Shown here piece after piece: positions 44,268 through 53,042 of a DNA stretch of 64,000 bases. The stretch lies in contig PNKY01000002.1 in NCBI GenBank assembly GCA_013822765.1, positions 496,001-560,000 on the forward strand, read 5' to 3'. Positions within the stretch are counted from its first letter, which is position 1; every line of letters starts with the position of its first letter. This DNA is from Rhodospirillum sp. (GTDB lineage: Bacteria; Pseudomonadota; Alphaproteobacteria; Dongiales; Dongiaceae). A model generated the notes under the pieces. That model ran no database searches and had not been told where the DNA came from. It worked only from the letters and a program-made list of their open reading frames with translations. A program made the translations under genes and the position numbers.

Positions 44268-46766
44268 ATGGTCGGGTCAGGGGGAATCGCATTGGCGCGC
44301 GCCGCACTTGCCGCAGCGCTGTGCATCGTCGTTGCTGCTTGCGACAAGGCGGTCGAAGACGAGGCCACTGTCGCCGGTCTCACCGGAGAGAAATTTCCGC
44401 AGGCCGACGAAGACTACTTCAAGGACATGGACAACGGCATTGCGCTCACGCCGGACGAGGTCCAGGGGCGCAACATGTGGCTGGTGTGGAGCGGCGGAAA
44501 CGACCGCTTTTGGGACGGCATGGGCAAGCCGACCTTGGGCGGCTTCGATCTGCTGAAGATCGTCGCGCCGCCGCCGGGCAAGAAGATGGACCGGCAAGAC
44601 CGCTGGTACACGCTGGGCCTGGTCAACGAGCCGTGCTTCGACGGCGCGTCGCCGGACGGCGATCCATCGCGCTTCGGCCTCAGGCTCGATGTGCGGCGCG
44701 CCGACTGTCCGGCCGATCCGTTCGCCAATGCGCAGAAATATCCCGGCGTGAAGATCGGCGCGCGCGGCGCGACCTACAACGACGGCTCGGTCCTGCCGAT
44801 CGGGTCCTATTTCGGCGAGCCGACCGGCATCCTTGGCCTGCGTCTCTTCACCAATCCCGATTTCGACGAGGCGGCGAAGGCGAAGTGGGATGCGAAACGC
44901 TACTACACCGACCCCGCCTATTTCAGCGACCCCACGCTCATCAAGCCGTATCGCGTCGGCATGTCCTGCGGCTTCTGCCACGTCGGGCCGAGCCCGATCA
45001 ATCCGCCGGCCGATCCCGCCAACCCGCTGTTCGCCAACCTCAACTCGACGGTGGGCGCGCAATATATGTGGGTCGACCGGCTGTTCCTGGTCGAGCCCAA
45101 CAAGGCGAACTTCATGTACCAGCTGGTGCAGACCTATCGCCCGGGCGCGATGGATACTTCGCTGGTCTCCACCGACAACATCAACAACCCCCGCACCATG
45201 AACGCGGTCTATAGCCTCAAGGCCCGGATGGAGATGGCCAAGCGCATCGGCCACGAGGAGCTGAGTGGCGGTGAAAAGAACAACAGGCAGTTCAACGAAT
45301 TCATCGACTCCGGATTTCTAACCCAGTTCTTCAAGAGCCCAGACGAGGTGTGGACGCCGCGCGTCCTCAAGGACGGCTCTGACTCGGTCGGCGCCCTGGG
45401 GGCGCTCAACCGCGTCTATATCAACATCGGCCTCTACAGCGAGGAGTGGCTGCGGCATTTCAATGCCGTGGTAGGCGGCCAGCCGATCACGCCGATCGAG
45501 ATCGCGACCGCGCAGGAAAACTCGGCCTACTGGCGCGCGACCGAGCTCGGGACGCCTAAGACCGCCTTGTTCTTCCTCAAGGCCGCGCAGCCCGATCACC
45601 TGGCCGACGCGCCGGGCGGCCAAGCGTACCTTTCCGTCGACGATGCAACGCTGACGAAGGGCCGCGAGGTCTTCGCCAACACCTGCGCGCGCTGCCACTC
45701 CAGCAAGTCGCCACAGCCGCCGGACGACCTCGGCCTGGTCGACTGCAACGGCCCGAACTACATGCAGTGCTTCAAGAAGTGGTGGGCCTGGACTCAGACC
45801 GACGACTACAAGACCCAGATGCGCGCCATCGTCGATGCGCCCGACTTCCTCGCCGACAACTACCTGTCGACCGACGCGCGCATTCCGGTGACCCTGCTGC
45901 GCACCAACGTCTGCAGTCCGCTGGCCACCAATGCGCTCGAGGGCAACATCTGGAATGACTTCTCCTCAACCTCCTACAAGACGTTGCCCTCGGTCGGCTC
46001 GGTTACGCTGCAGGACCCGTTCGACGGCCACGGCTGGAGCTACGAACTGAAGGGTGGCGGCCGCGGCTACACGCGCGTCCCGTCGCTGACGTCGCTGTGG
46101 TCGACCGGTCCCTATCTGCTCAACAACACGGTCGGGCCATTCTCCCGCTATCCCTCGGTCGAGGAGCGGATGAAGGTGTTCGACGCCTCGATCAAGCAAA
46201 TGCTGTGGCCGGAAACCCGCGAGCGCGATGCGGAGCTGGGCGACAAGCTCGACGGCAAGATCGATCGCACGGACGAGCGCAGCTTCATCTTCATCCCGAG
46301 CTACTACGTCCAGAAGGTGCGGGAGCATGTCGGGCCGATCGCCCGGCGGATCATCGACAAGCGGCTGGACGAGGGTGGATTTGTCCAGCTTGGCCCGATC
46401 CCCAAGGGCACGCCGGTCAATCTGCTCGCGAATCTCCAGCCGCTCGCGGAATCCAGGACGCCGTCGGAGATCATCAAGCACTATGACGAACTGTTCGATC
46501 TGCTCGCGACCCTGAAGATCGACCTGGCGACCGACCCGAATACCGACGACGACAACGCGCTGCGCAAGCACTTCTCGGACGCGCGCGGCGGACTGATGGC
46601 GCTGAACAAGTGCCCGGACTTCGTGGTCAACCGAGGCCACTATTTCGGCACCGCCAAGTTCAACGAGACCGAAGGGCTGACCGAGGATGAGAAGGCCTAC
46701 GGGACGGAGCCGGTTCTCAGCGATGGCGACAAGAATGCCCTGATCGAGTTTCTCAAGACGCTCTGA
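44268..46766 (+). CDS. Diheme cytochrome c lipoprotein
   Basis: 832 aa from the ATG at 44268, with GGGGGGT eight bases upstream. A signal ending IVVAACDKA is a lipobox, so the protein should be a periplasmic lipoprotein. Two covalent haem motifs are seen: CGFCH (C234, C237, H238) and CARCH (C473, C476, H477). Between and after them lie long globular segments, including GRGYTRVPSLTSLWSTGPYL and a YPSVEERMKVFDASIKQML segment. These remind me of RoxA-type diheme oxygenases and of MauG-like peroxidases, but I rate that as a hint only. Its stop overlaps the GMC oxidoreductase start (TGATG), so the cytochrome is a likely electron acceptor for that enzyme. Confidence 0.8.
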   Translation: MVGSGGIALARAALAAALCIVVAACDKAVEDEATVAGLTGEKFPQADEDYFKDMDNGIALTPDEVQGRNMWLVWSGGNDRFWDGMGKPTLGGFDLLKIVAPPPGKKMDRQDRWYTLGLVNEPCFDGASPDGDPSRFGLRLDVRRADCPADPFANAQKYPGVKIGARGATYNDGSVLPIGSYFGEPTGILGLRLFTNPDFDEAAKAKWDAKRYYTDPAYFSDPTLIKPYRVGMSCGFCHVGPSPINPPADPANPLFANLNSTVGAQYMWVDRLFLVEPNKANFMYQLVQTYRPGAMDTSLVSTDNINNPRTMNAVYSLKARMEMAKRIGHEELSGGEKNNRQFNEFIDSGFLTQFFKSPDEVWTPRVLKDGSDSVGALGALNRVYINIGLYSEEWLRHFNAVVGGQPITPIEIATAQENSAYWRATELGTPKTALFFLKAAQPDHLADAPGGQAYLSVDDATLTKGREVFANTCARCHSSKSPQPPDDLGLVDCNGPNYMQCFKKWWAWTQTDDYKTQMRAIVDAPDFLADNYLSTDARIPVTLLRTNVCSPLATNALEGNIWNDFSSTSYKTLPSVGSVTLQDPFDGHGWSYELKGGGRGYTRVPSLTSLWSTGPYLLNNTVGPFSRYPSVEERMKVFDASIKQMLWPETRERDAELGDKLDGKIDRTDERSFIFIPSYYVQKVREHVGPIARRIIDKRLDEGGFVQLGPIPKGTPVNLLANLQPLAESRTPSEIIKHYDELFDLLATLKIDLATDPNTDDDNALRKHFSDARGGLMALNKCPDFVVNRGHYFGTAKFNETEGLTEDEKAYGTEPVLSDGDKNALIEFLKTL

Positions 46767-48619
46767 TGACGCCCGACTGCGACTACGTGATCGTTGGCTC
46801 GGGGGCGGGCGGGGGAACGCTGGCGGCGCGCCTGGCGGAGAGCGGCATGTGTGTTGTGCTGCTGGAAGCCGGCGGCGATCCTTGCGACAAGACCCAACCG
46901 CGTCTGCCGGAGGACTACGAGGTCCCGGCGTTCCATGCCTACGCCTCGGAGAATCCGGCGATGGCGTGGAACTTCCGGGTCGAGCATTACTCCGATCCGG
47001 CGATCGCCGCGCTCGATGAGAAGCGGGAGAAGGACGGCATCCTCTATCCCCGCGCCAGTGCCCTCGGCGGCTGCACCGCCCACAACGCGATGATCTTCAT
47101 GGCGGCCCACGATTCCGACTGGGACGGTCTCGCCGCCTTGACCGGCGATCCATCCTGGTCGGCGCGCGCTATGCAGCATTGGATGCGCCTGGTGGAGGAT
47201 TGCCGGCACCGCCCGGTCTGGCGCTTCCTGCGCTTGTTCGGCATCGACCCGACCAGGCACGGCTGGAACGGCTGGCTGCGGATCGAACGGTTCGAGCCGC
47301 AGCAAGCCCTCAGCGACCGCTGGCTGACCTGGAGCATGGCCGCCGGCGCGCTCGCGGCACTGCACGGCATGCCGGGCTGGCTGGGCGACCTGCTGCGCCT
47401 CATCACTGCCAAGGGCGATCCCAACGACGTTCGCACCGACGGCAAGGAGGGCATCTGGTATTCGCCGCTCTCCACCGCCAGCCACCGCCGCGTCGGTGCG
47501 CGCGAGCGCGTGCTGGACGTGGCGCAGCGGCATCCCGAGCGCCTGACCATCGAGCTCGACGCGCTGGCCACGCAGATCCTGTTCGAGGGCGGCCGTGCGG
47601 TCGGCGTCGAGTATCTGAAGGGGCGTCACCTCTACCGCGCCTCCGCCAATCCCTCCTCGGACGCCGGCGAGCGGCGCCGCGTCACGGCCCGGCGCGAGGT
47701 GATCGTATGCGGCGGCGCCTTCAACTCGCCGCAGCTGCTGATGCTGTCCGGCATCGGTCCACGCGCTGAGCTCGACAAGGCAGGTATCCCGGTCCGCGTC
47801 GATCTCTCCGGCGTCGGCCGCAACCTGCAGGACCGCTACGAGGTCGGCCTGGTCCACCGCATGAAAAAGCGCTGGAAGGCCCTTGAGGGCGCCGGTTTCG
47901 AGCGCGGCGATCCGCTGTTCCGAAAGTGGCAGCACGGTGGTCGCGGACTCTACGGCTCCAACGGCTCGGCGCTCACCGTCACGCGCCGGTCGCGCCAGAG
48001 CGACGGCGACGTCGACCTGTTCATGATGGGCATGCTGGCGAAGTTCAAGGGCTACTACACCGGCTATGCCGACAAGCTCTGGCGCGACGGCAATGGCCTT
48101 ACCTGGTGCGTGCTCAAGGGTCATACCCGCAACCGCAGCGGCACCGTGATGCTGCGCTCGGCTGATCCGCGCCAGCCGCCGCAGATCGACTTCAATTATT
48201 TCGCGGAAGGTGGCGATGCCGACCTTGCCGCCATGGTCGAGGCGGTCGAGATCGCGCGCGAGATCGCGCGGCCGCTGCGCGAGCGCGGCGTGGCGATCGA
48301 GGAGCTGCCCGGCATCGAGATGCAGGGCCAGCAACTGGCGCAGTGGATTCGCGCCAACGCCTGGGGGCATCATGCGTCCGGCACCTGCGCCATCGGCGCG
48401 CGCGCGGAGGGCGGCGTGGTCGACGGCGATTTCCGGGTCCATGGCGTCCAGGGGGTTCGCGTGGTCGATGCTTCGGTGTTTCCGCGCATCCCCGGATTCT
48501 TCATCGTCAGCGCGGTCTACATGATCGCGGAGAAGGCGGCGGCCGTCATCCTGGCGGACGCCGCGGCGGCTTCTGCGTCGCAGCGACCGGCGCGCATTCG
48601 CGAAGGAGCGATGCCATGA
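46766..48619 (+). CDS. GMC-family FAD oxidoreductase
   Basis: 617-aa flavoenzyme of the glucose-methanol-choline family. VIVGSGAGGGTLAARLAESG binds FAD, ASALGGCTAHNAMI and GGAFNSPQLLMLSGIG are the two GMC signatures, and NAWGHHASGTCAIG carries the catalytic histidine. The second catalytic position, normally Asn or His in a GNxxxP motif, reads IPGFFIVSAVYM, so the usual residue is missing. The substrate is unknown; alcohols, sterols and fatty alcohols are used by relatives. The gene overlaps the cytochrome c gene by one base and the catalase-like gene by four. The cytochrome upstream suggests dehydrogenase rather than oxidase activity. No signal peptide is visible, so the enzyme should lie in the cytoplasm or be exported with help. 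Confidence 0.85.
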   Translation: MTPDCDYVIVGSGAGGGTLAARLAESGMCVVLLEAGGDPCDKTQPRLPEDYEVPAFHAYASENPAMAWNFRVEHYSDPAIAALDEKREKDGILYPRASALGGCTAHNAMIFMAAHDSDWDGLAALTGDPSWSARAMQHWMRLVEDCRHRPVWRFLRLFGIDPTRHGWNGWLRIERFEPQQALSDRWLTWSMAAGALAALHGMPGWLGDLLRLITAKGDPNDVRTDGKEGIWYSPLSTASHRRVGARERVLDVAQRHPERLTIELDALATQILFEGGRAVGVEYLKGRHLYRASANPSSDAGERRRVTARREVIVCGGAFNSPQLLMLSGIGPRAELDKAGIPVRVDLSGVGRNLQDRYEVGLVHRMKKRWKALEGAGFERGDPLFRKWQHGGRGLYGSNGSALTVTRRSRQSDGDVDLFMMGMLAKFKGYYTGYADKLWRDGNGLTWCVLKGHTRNRSGTVMLRSADPRQPPQIDFNYFAEGGDADLAAMVEAVEIAREIARPLRERGVAIEELPGIEMQGQQLAQWIRANAWGHHASGTCAIGARAEGGVVDGDFRVHGVQGVRVVDASVFPRIPGFFIVSAVYMIAEKAAAVILADAAAASASQRPARIREGAMP

Positions 48620-49803
48620 TCCTCAGAACCGCGCATGCCATCCTGGTGTTCTTCCTGCATCTCGAACGGCGCTTCGAACCGTTCTTCCGCTCCGGCCTCA
48701 ACTGGCTGCTGCGCGATCCAACGCGGGTCGTCCTCCAGTTTTTCTACAATCTCGGCCGCAAGAATGATGGACTCGGCCTCGCCCAGGAGAAGGTCGATCC
48801 GGATGAGGAGGCCAGCCTGCAGAGCATGATCGACTCCATGCGCGAGCATCTGCGCCAGGACTTCAAGCCGGGCGAGATGGAGCGCGCCGGCAATACCAAG
48901 ACCCACGGCCTGATGAAGGCGACCTTCACGGTGCACGACAAGCTGCCGGTTCATCTGCGCAAGGGCATTTTCGCCGAGCCCAAGACCTATCGCTGCTATG
49001 TGCGCTATTCCGGTCCGGGTCCGCATGTCGAGCCGGACATCGACGATGTCGGCTTCATCTCCATGGCGGTGAAGGTGCTGGGCGTGCCGGGTCCGAAGCT
49101 GATGGACGACGAGAAATTCACCCAGGACTTCACCAGCGTCAGCACCCCGACCTTCGTGACGCCCAACACGCGCTCCAACGCCAAGCTACAAGTGTGGAGC
49201 TGGCGGCATCTCCCGGTGTTCTACTTCTTTGATCCACGCGGCCCGACCGGCACGCACATCCTCGACTTCCTGATGCAGGGCCTGTGGAACGAGACGCAAT
49301 ACAACCCGCTCGGCCACGAGTTCTTCAGCTGCGTGCCGTACCTGATGGGCGAAGGCCAAGCGATGAAATACAGCTTCCGCTCCCTAACCAAGGTGCATCG
49401 CAAGATCCCGCGCGTGCCGTTCCGCCCGCCGGACAACTACCTGCGCGACAACATGCAGAAGACGCTCAACGAGCGCGACGTCGAGTTCTACATGGAGGTG
49501 CAGATGCAGACCGATCCGCACCGCATGCCGATCGAGGATGCGGGCGTCTATTGGTCGACGCGCGCGTCGCCGCGGATCCCGGTCGCCACCATCCGCATCC
49601 CGCGGCAGAAATTCGACAATCCGAAGCAGCTCGGATTCGCGCGCAACCTCACCATCAATCCCTGGCACTGCATCCCCGAGCATCGTCCGCTCGGCAACCA
49701 GAGCCGCGCCCGCCGCCGTATGTACGCGGACCTGGCTCGCTTCCGGCAGGCGCAGAACAAGGAGCAGCACATCGAGCCTACGGGGGACGAGGTGTTCGAG
49801 TGA
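48616..49803 (+). CDS. Catalase-fold haemoprotein, allene-oxide-synthase-like
   Basis: 395 aa from ATG 48616, which has GAAGGAG upstream and overlaps the GMC stop. The distal haem site reads NTKTHGLMKATFTVHDKLP, where Thr precedes His. True catalases have Val-His, while coral allene oxide synthase has Thr-His. The proximal motif RRRMYADLARFR matches the catalase R-x3-Y-x-D-x2-R pattern, so the haem-binding tyrosine is kept. The overall length and the absence of the large catalase C-terminal domain fit the fatty-acid-hydroperoxide-handling branch. I infer a lipid hydroperoxide isomerase, hydrolase or peroxidase rather than a hydrogen peroxide catalase. The N-terminal 50 residues are hydrophobic and helical and may lie on the membrane. 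Confidence 0.78.
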   Translation: MILRTAHAILVFFLHLERRFEPFFRSGLNWLLRDPTRVVLQFFYNLGRKNDGLGLAQEKVDPDEEASLQSMIDSMREHLRQDFKPGEMERAGNTKTHGLMKATFTVHDKLPVHLRKGIFAEPKTYRCYVRYSGPGPHVEPDIDDVGFISMAVKVLGVPGPKLMDDEKFTQDFTSVSTPTFVTPNTRSNAKLQVWSWRHLPVFYFFDPRGPTGTHILDFLMQGLWNETQYNPLGHEFFSCVPYLMGEGQAMKYSFRSLTKVHRKIPRVPFRPPDNYLRDNMQKTLNERDVEFYMEVQMQTDPHRMPIEDAGVYWSTRASPRIPVATIRIPRQKFDNPKQLGFARNLTINPWHCIPEHRPLGNQSRARRRMYADLARFRQAQNKEQHIEPTGDEVFE

Positions 49804-49806
49804 GCG

Positions 49807-50232
49807 GTGACTCTCGTGCGATTTGACCCCGCGATCTTCATCGCTTCGCGCACCGAGACCACGAAGCAGATCCGCGTGGCCGGCGCGGTTCTCTTGATTC
49901 TGGCGCCGGTGCTGCTCGTGGGCGCCGCCGGTATCGTTTGGCTGCTCTTGGGAATTGGGATTCCAGCCGAATGGCTTCCCGAAGGAACCAGGATCGAAGG
50001 AACGCCAGGCGAGGGACTCGCGCCGATTCAGCGGATAGCTCTGTGGGGCCTCGCCTCGTTGTTCCTCGCTTGCGGCGCGGCGACGGTATTGCAGGGCTTC
50101 TGGCAGTTGTTCCTGGGGCGCAAGAACAAGTGGCTCCTGCGCGTCATCATTGCCGCGGCGGTCATCGTGGTTGTCGGCGGCGTCGCAGCCTCGATCTACA
50201 CGGGCTGCCCGATCGGGCGCATCTGTCAGTAG
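49807..50232 (+). CDS. Small membrane protein of the redox island
   Basis: 141 aa starting at GTG 49807, three bases after the catalase-like gene. Three TM helices are evident (GAVLLILAPVLLVGAAGIVWLLL, IALWGLASLFLACGAATVLQGF, WLLRVIIAAAVIVVVGGVAASIYTG). Two cysteines sit near the C-terminus (YTGCPIGRICQ), possibly redox-active. No family is recognised. Its end is five bases from the convergent DyP gene. Coexpression with the cytochrome-GMC-catalase-like operon is likely. Confidence 0.65.
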   Translation: MTLVRFDPAIFIASRTETTKQIRVAGAVLLILAPVLLVGAAGIVWLLLGIGIPAEWLPEGTRIEGTPGEGLAPIQRIALWGLASLFLACGAATVLQGFWQLFLGRKNKWLLRVIIAAAVIVVVGGVAASIYTGCPIGRICQ

Positions 50233-50237
50233 CGGGC

Positions 50238-51740
50238 CTAGCGGTCGGCCAGCAGCCAATCCAGTGCGCGCAGTCCTGGCAGGAAAAAGTACGCGCCACC
50301 CACCACCGTCACGAATTGCGGCAGGCTCGAGCTGACCAGGCACGGCCCATCCACGGCGGGACGTGTGAAACGGTCGTTGGGCTGTGTGCCGGGGAAGGGC
50401 GCGCGGTTGCCGAGCAGCGGGTCCTGCTCGTTGCTCATGCCGGCGAACTTGGCGCTTGCCATCCATGCGCCCTGCACGAACTCGAACTGCCGGGCAGGGT
50501 TCGCGTTCAGGCACAGGAAGTGCAGGCCGCTCTGCGGGTCCGGCGCGTCGGGCTTGACGGCGTCATGGCGGTCCAGCCAGCGGCCGTACTCGCGGCCGCG
50601 CCGCAGGATGCGGTGGAAGCGGGCCGAGGCGATGCGGTCTTCCTCCGCCGAGCCGGTCAGGCCGAACAACATCAACAGCTTCTTGATGAGCCCGGTGCGG
50701 CCGGTCGGATAGTCGCCGGTGCGCGGGTTGGCGCGCCGGATGTGGGCGCCGATCGGGCAGACCTGGCCCGAGCGGTCGCTCATATAGGTAAAGTCGTTGC
50801 GCGCCACGCCCGGCTTGTTGCGGATGCCGGGGATGTCCGTCTGGCCCAGCGCGGCAAAGGGCTCGCCGTCGATGTGGCGGCCGACCATCGCCTCGGACAA
50901 TGAAACCGCCGCCGGATCGCCATCGCTCGCGCGCTGCAGCCAGCGCCAGAAGCCGCGCACGTCCTGGTGCAGCTGGCGGAACACCAGGTAGCTGCCGTTG
51001 CGCCCGAGGTCGCGCATTGCCGGCTCGTCCTCGGCGGCGGGCAACGACGCGGCGCCGGGCGCGCTCGCGTTGAGCAATGGGCGATCGGTGTAGAGGCCGT
51101 ACTCGTTGGCATAGCCGAGCAGGAACTCGCCGGTGGCGATCAGGTTGTGGAACGCCATGTCGGCATCGGAGCCGGGCGTGCGCTCGGTCTTCCAGTCGAT
51201 CGCCGGCTGCGACGCGCCATCGACAAAACCGAACGGCTCGCGATCGCCCATGTCGCCGCTGTCGAGGATCTGCGGCTCCCAGAAGCCGGCGGCGCGGGCC
51301 TCCTTGGCCAGCACTTCGGCCATCGACCTGATCTGCTCGCTCTCGTCGAACACCGCCAGCAGCACATGCGGCTCGCGCGCGCCGCTGCCCCAGGCCCAAT
51401 TGGCGGGGTCGTTGGCGCCGGTATCGCCGAGGCGCCGGGAGCGGCTGGGGTCTTCCGCCAGCCCTACGACGAACTCCGGTGCGAACTGCTCCACGAGATC
51501 ATCCGCGATTCGCAGCGCGCGCAGGCCGGCCGCGGTGAAGGCCATCTGGCGCGCATGGGTCAACCGCTTTCCGCCGCCGATCTGGCTGAACCGTGTCACG
51601 CCGGAACCCTGGCTGCGAAGCCAGGCGCGCGCCCGGCCAACGTCGGCGATCCGCAGCAGCAGGTAGCAGCAATAGAGATCGTCGAAGCCGGTCTTGAGCA
51701 GGGCCTGGGTGTCGACTGCGTCGTCGGGCGTGAAGGCCAT
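50238..51740 (-). CDS. DyP-type haem peroxidase
   Basis: 500-aa dye-decolorising peroxidase. The DyP fingerprint GFVDGASQP contains the catalytic Asp of the GxxDG motif, and GAHIRRANPR holds the proximal haem histidine. The ferredoxin-like halves are recognisable (CCYLLLRIADVGRARAWL, FHLLFVxx-type strands). It uses peroxide to oxidise dyes, lignin-type aromatics or other substrates, and some members act on lipids. The start at 51740 avoids overlap with the upstream gene, leaving a five-base gap. No Tat signal or encapsulin-targeting tail is obvious. Together with the convergent catalase-like gene it suggests peroxide or hydroperoxide chemistry. Length is longer than many DyPs, at the upper end for the family. 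Confidence 0.88.
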   Translation of the reverse strand: MAFTPDDAVDTQALLKTGFDDLYCCYLLLRIADVGRARAWLRSQGSGVTRFSQIGGGKRLTHARQMAFTAAGLRALRIADDLVEQFAPEFVVGLAEDPSRSRRLGDTGANDPANWAWGSGAREPHVLLAVFDESEQIRSMAEVLAKEARAAGFWEPQILDSGDMGDREPFGFVDGASQPAIDWKTERTPGSDADMAFHNLIATGEFLLGYANEYGLYTDRPLLNASAPGAASLPAAEDEPAMRDLGRNGSYLVFRQLHQDVRGFWRWLQRASDGDPAAVSLSEAMVGRHIDGEPFAALGQTDIPGIRNKPGVARNDFTYMSDRSGQVCPIGAHIRRANPRTGDYPTGRTGLIKKLLMLFGLTGSAEEDRIASARFHRILRRGREYGRWLDRHDAVKPDAPDPQSGLHFLCLNANPARQFEFVQGAWMASAKFAGMSNEQDPLLGNRAPFPGTQPNDRFTRPAVDGPCLVSSSLPQFVTVVGGAYFFLPGLRALDWLLADR

Positions 51741-51745
51741 GGCCG

Positions 51746-53020
51746 TCAGATCTCCGCCAGCCAGCGCCGCGCCTCGTCGTCGCTCAGGTGGGATTTCTCC
51801 AGCCCCTGGCGGATGCGGGCGTTGCGCGCCAGGTCGGCGTTGGTGAGGCCGGGATAGGCCTTGTACCAGACGTCGGTCTTGACCTGCCGGCGGTGCAGGA
51901 AGTGCTTGAACATCTGCTCGCGCCACGCGCCGCGGTGCACCAGATAGTCGGTCGGCGGATAGGCGATGCCGTTGGAGAACACCAGGTTGAGCCCGAACGC
52001 CACCTTGTTGATGAAGTCGTCCATGTAGCTTTCCAGGCTGCCGTCGTAGTTGCTGGCGAAGAACACACGGCGATTGTCGTCCAGCAGGACCCAGCGCGCG
52101 AAATGGATGGTACTGACCCGCGCCAGCCGCCCGCGATTATAGAGGAAGATCGCCGACAGCCCGACGGCGCGCAGCGCGACCACGGTGATGGCAAGGCGGA
52201 ACCAGCCCGGCTTCAGCGAACCGATTGCGCTGAAAGGATTGGTCACATCGCGGTCCTCGTCGATCGCGATGGCGCGGGTGTAGGCGGCGTTCACCCGCTT
52301 GCGGGTCACCGGATCGGTGGTCTCGGCGCGCCGCAGCATGAGCAGGAAGAAGGGTGCAACGATGATCGTTGGAATGAACAGGAGAATGGCCAGGATCAGC
52401 AGGCCGACGATGCTGAGAATGAAGCCGATCCACTGGCCCAAGGTCCGCGGTTCCAGTGGCGTCAACCTCGGCCCATTGGCCATCGCCGCGCGCAGCTTGG
52501 CATGCAGCTGCCGCGCATCGCGCTCGCTCATGCCGGCGAGCGCGACCCGCAACGCCTCGTGCAGGGCCGCTTCCTCGCGCACTTGGCGGACGGTGCGGCC
52601 GATCCAGTTGACATAGATCGCCGTCGGCGGCGTCTGATGCGCGCGCATCCAGGCGAGCAGATCGGCGCGCGCGTCGAAGTCGTCGCAATGGGCGAAGATA
52701 TCGCGCAGGCCGTTGCCGGCTTCGGCGGCGATCCTCGCCAGCAGCGCGTCGCCCGGGCCGTCGCAATCCGCCAGGAAGATGAGCAGAACGCGCTCAGTTG
52801 CCGGCAGGCCGGGAAAGGCCGTGCGGTCGTCCAGCGTCTGATCGTCCGCGATCACGAAGCGCGCGACGTGGAGCGTGTCGAACCGGCCGAACGGGACCAG
52901 CCCGTTCATCGGATCGACCATGCCCGGTCCGCTGTTCATGGTGGCGAGCAGGTCGCGCAGGTCCTGCACCCGGTCCGGCCGGACCGGAGCGGTCACCATG
53001 AAGTGCCCCTGGGTGATCAA
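51746..53020 (-). CDS. Conserved membrane-linked protein of unknown function, DyP operon
   Basis: 424 aa. An alpha/beta N-terminal region (GHFMVTAPVRPDRVQDLRDL, FGRFDTLHVARFVIADD) resembles a ferredoxin-like dimeric domain. A helical part (GQWIGFILSIVGLLILAILLFIPTIIVAPFFLL) forms one or two TM helices near residue 205. A soluble C-terminal domain follows (VLLDDNRRVFFASNYDGSLESYMDDFINKVA), with DYLVHRGAWREQMF. I cannot name a family. It is followed five bases later by the DyP gene and preceded 22 bases earlier by the 145-aa gene. This proximity makes a shared role in peroxide or lipid chemistry likely, but the reaction is unknown. Confidence 0.7.
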   Translation of the reverse strand: MITQGHFMVTAPVRPDRVQDLRDLLATMNSGPGMVDPMNGLVPFGRFDTLHVARFVIADDQTLDDRTAFPGLPATERVLLIFLADCDGPGDALLARIAAEAGNGLRDIFAHCDDFDARADLLAWMRAHQTPPTAIYVNWIGRTVRQVREEAALHEALRVALAGMSERDARQLHAKLRAAMANGPRLTPLEPRTLGQWIGFILSIVGLLILAILLFIPTIIVAPFFLLMLRRAETTDPVTRKRVNAAYTRAIAIDEDRDVTNPFSAIGSLKPGWFRLAITVVALRAVGLSAIFLYNRGRLARVSTIHFARWVLLDDNRRVFFASNYDGSLESYMDDFINKVAFGLNLVFSNGIAYPPTDYLVHRGAWREQMFKHFLHRRQVKTDVWYKAYPGLTNADLARNARIRQGLEKSHLSDDEARRWLAEI

Positions 53021-53042
53021 TCGCCAGCCCGGTCGAAGCCGG

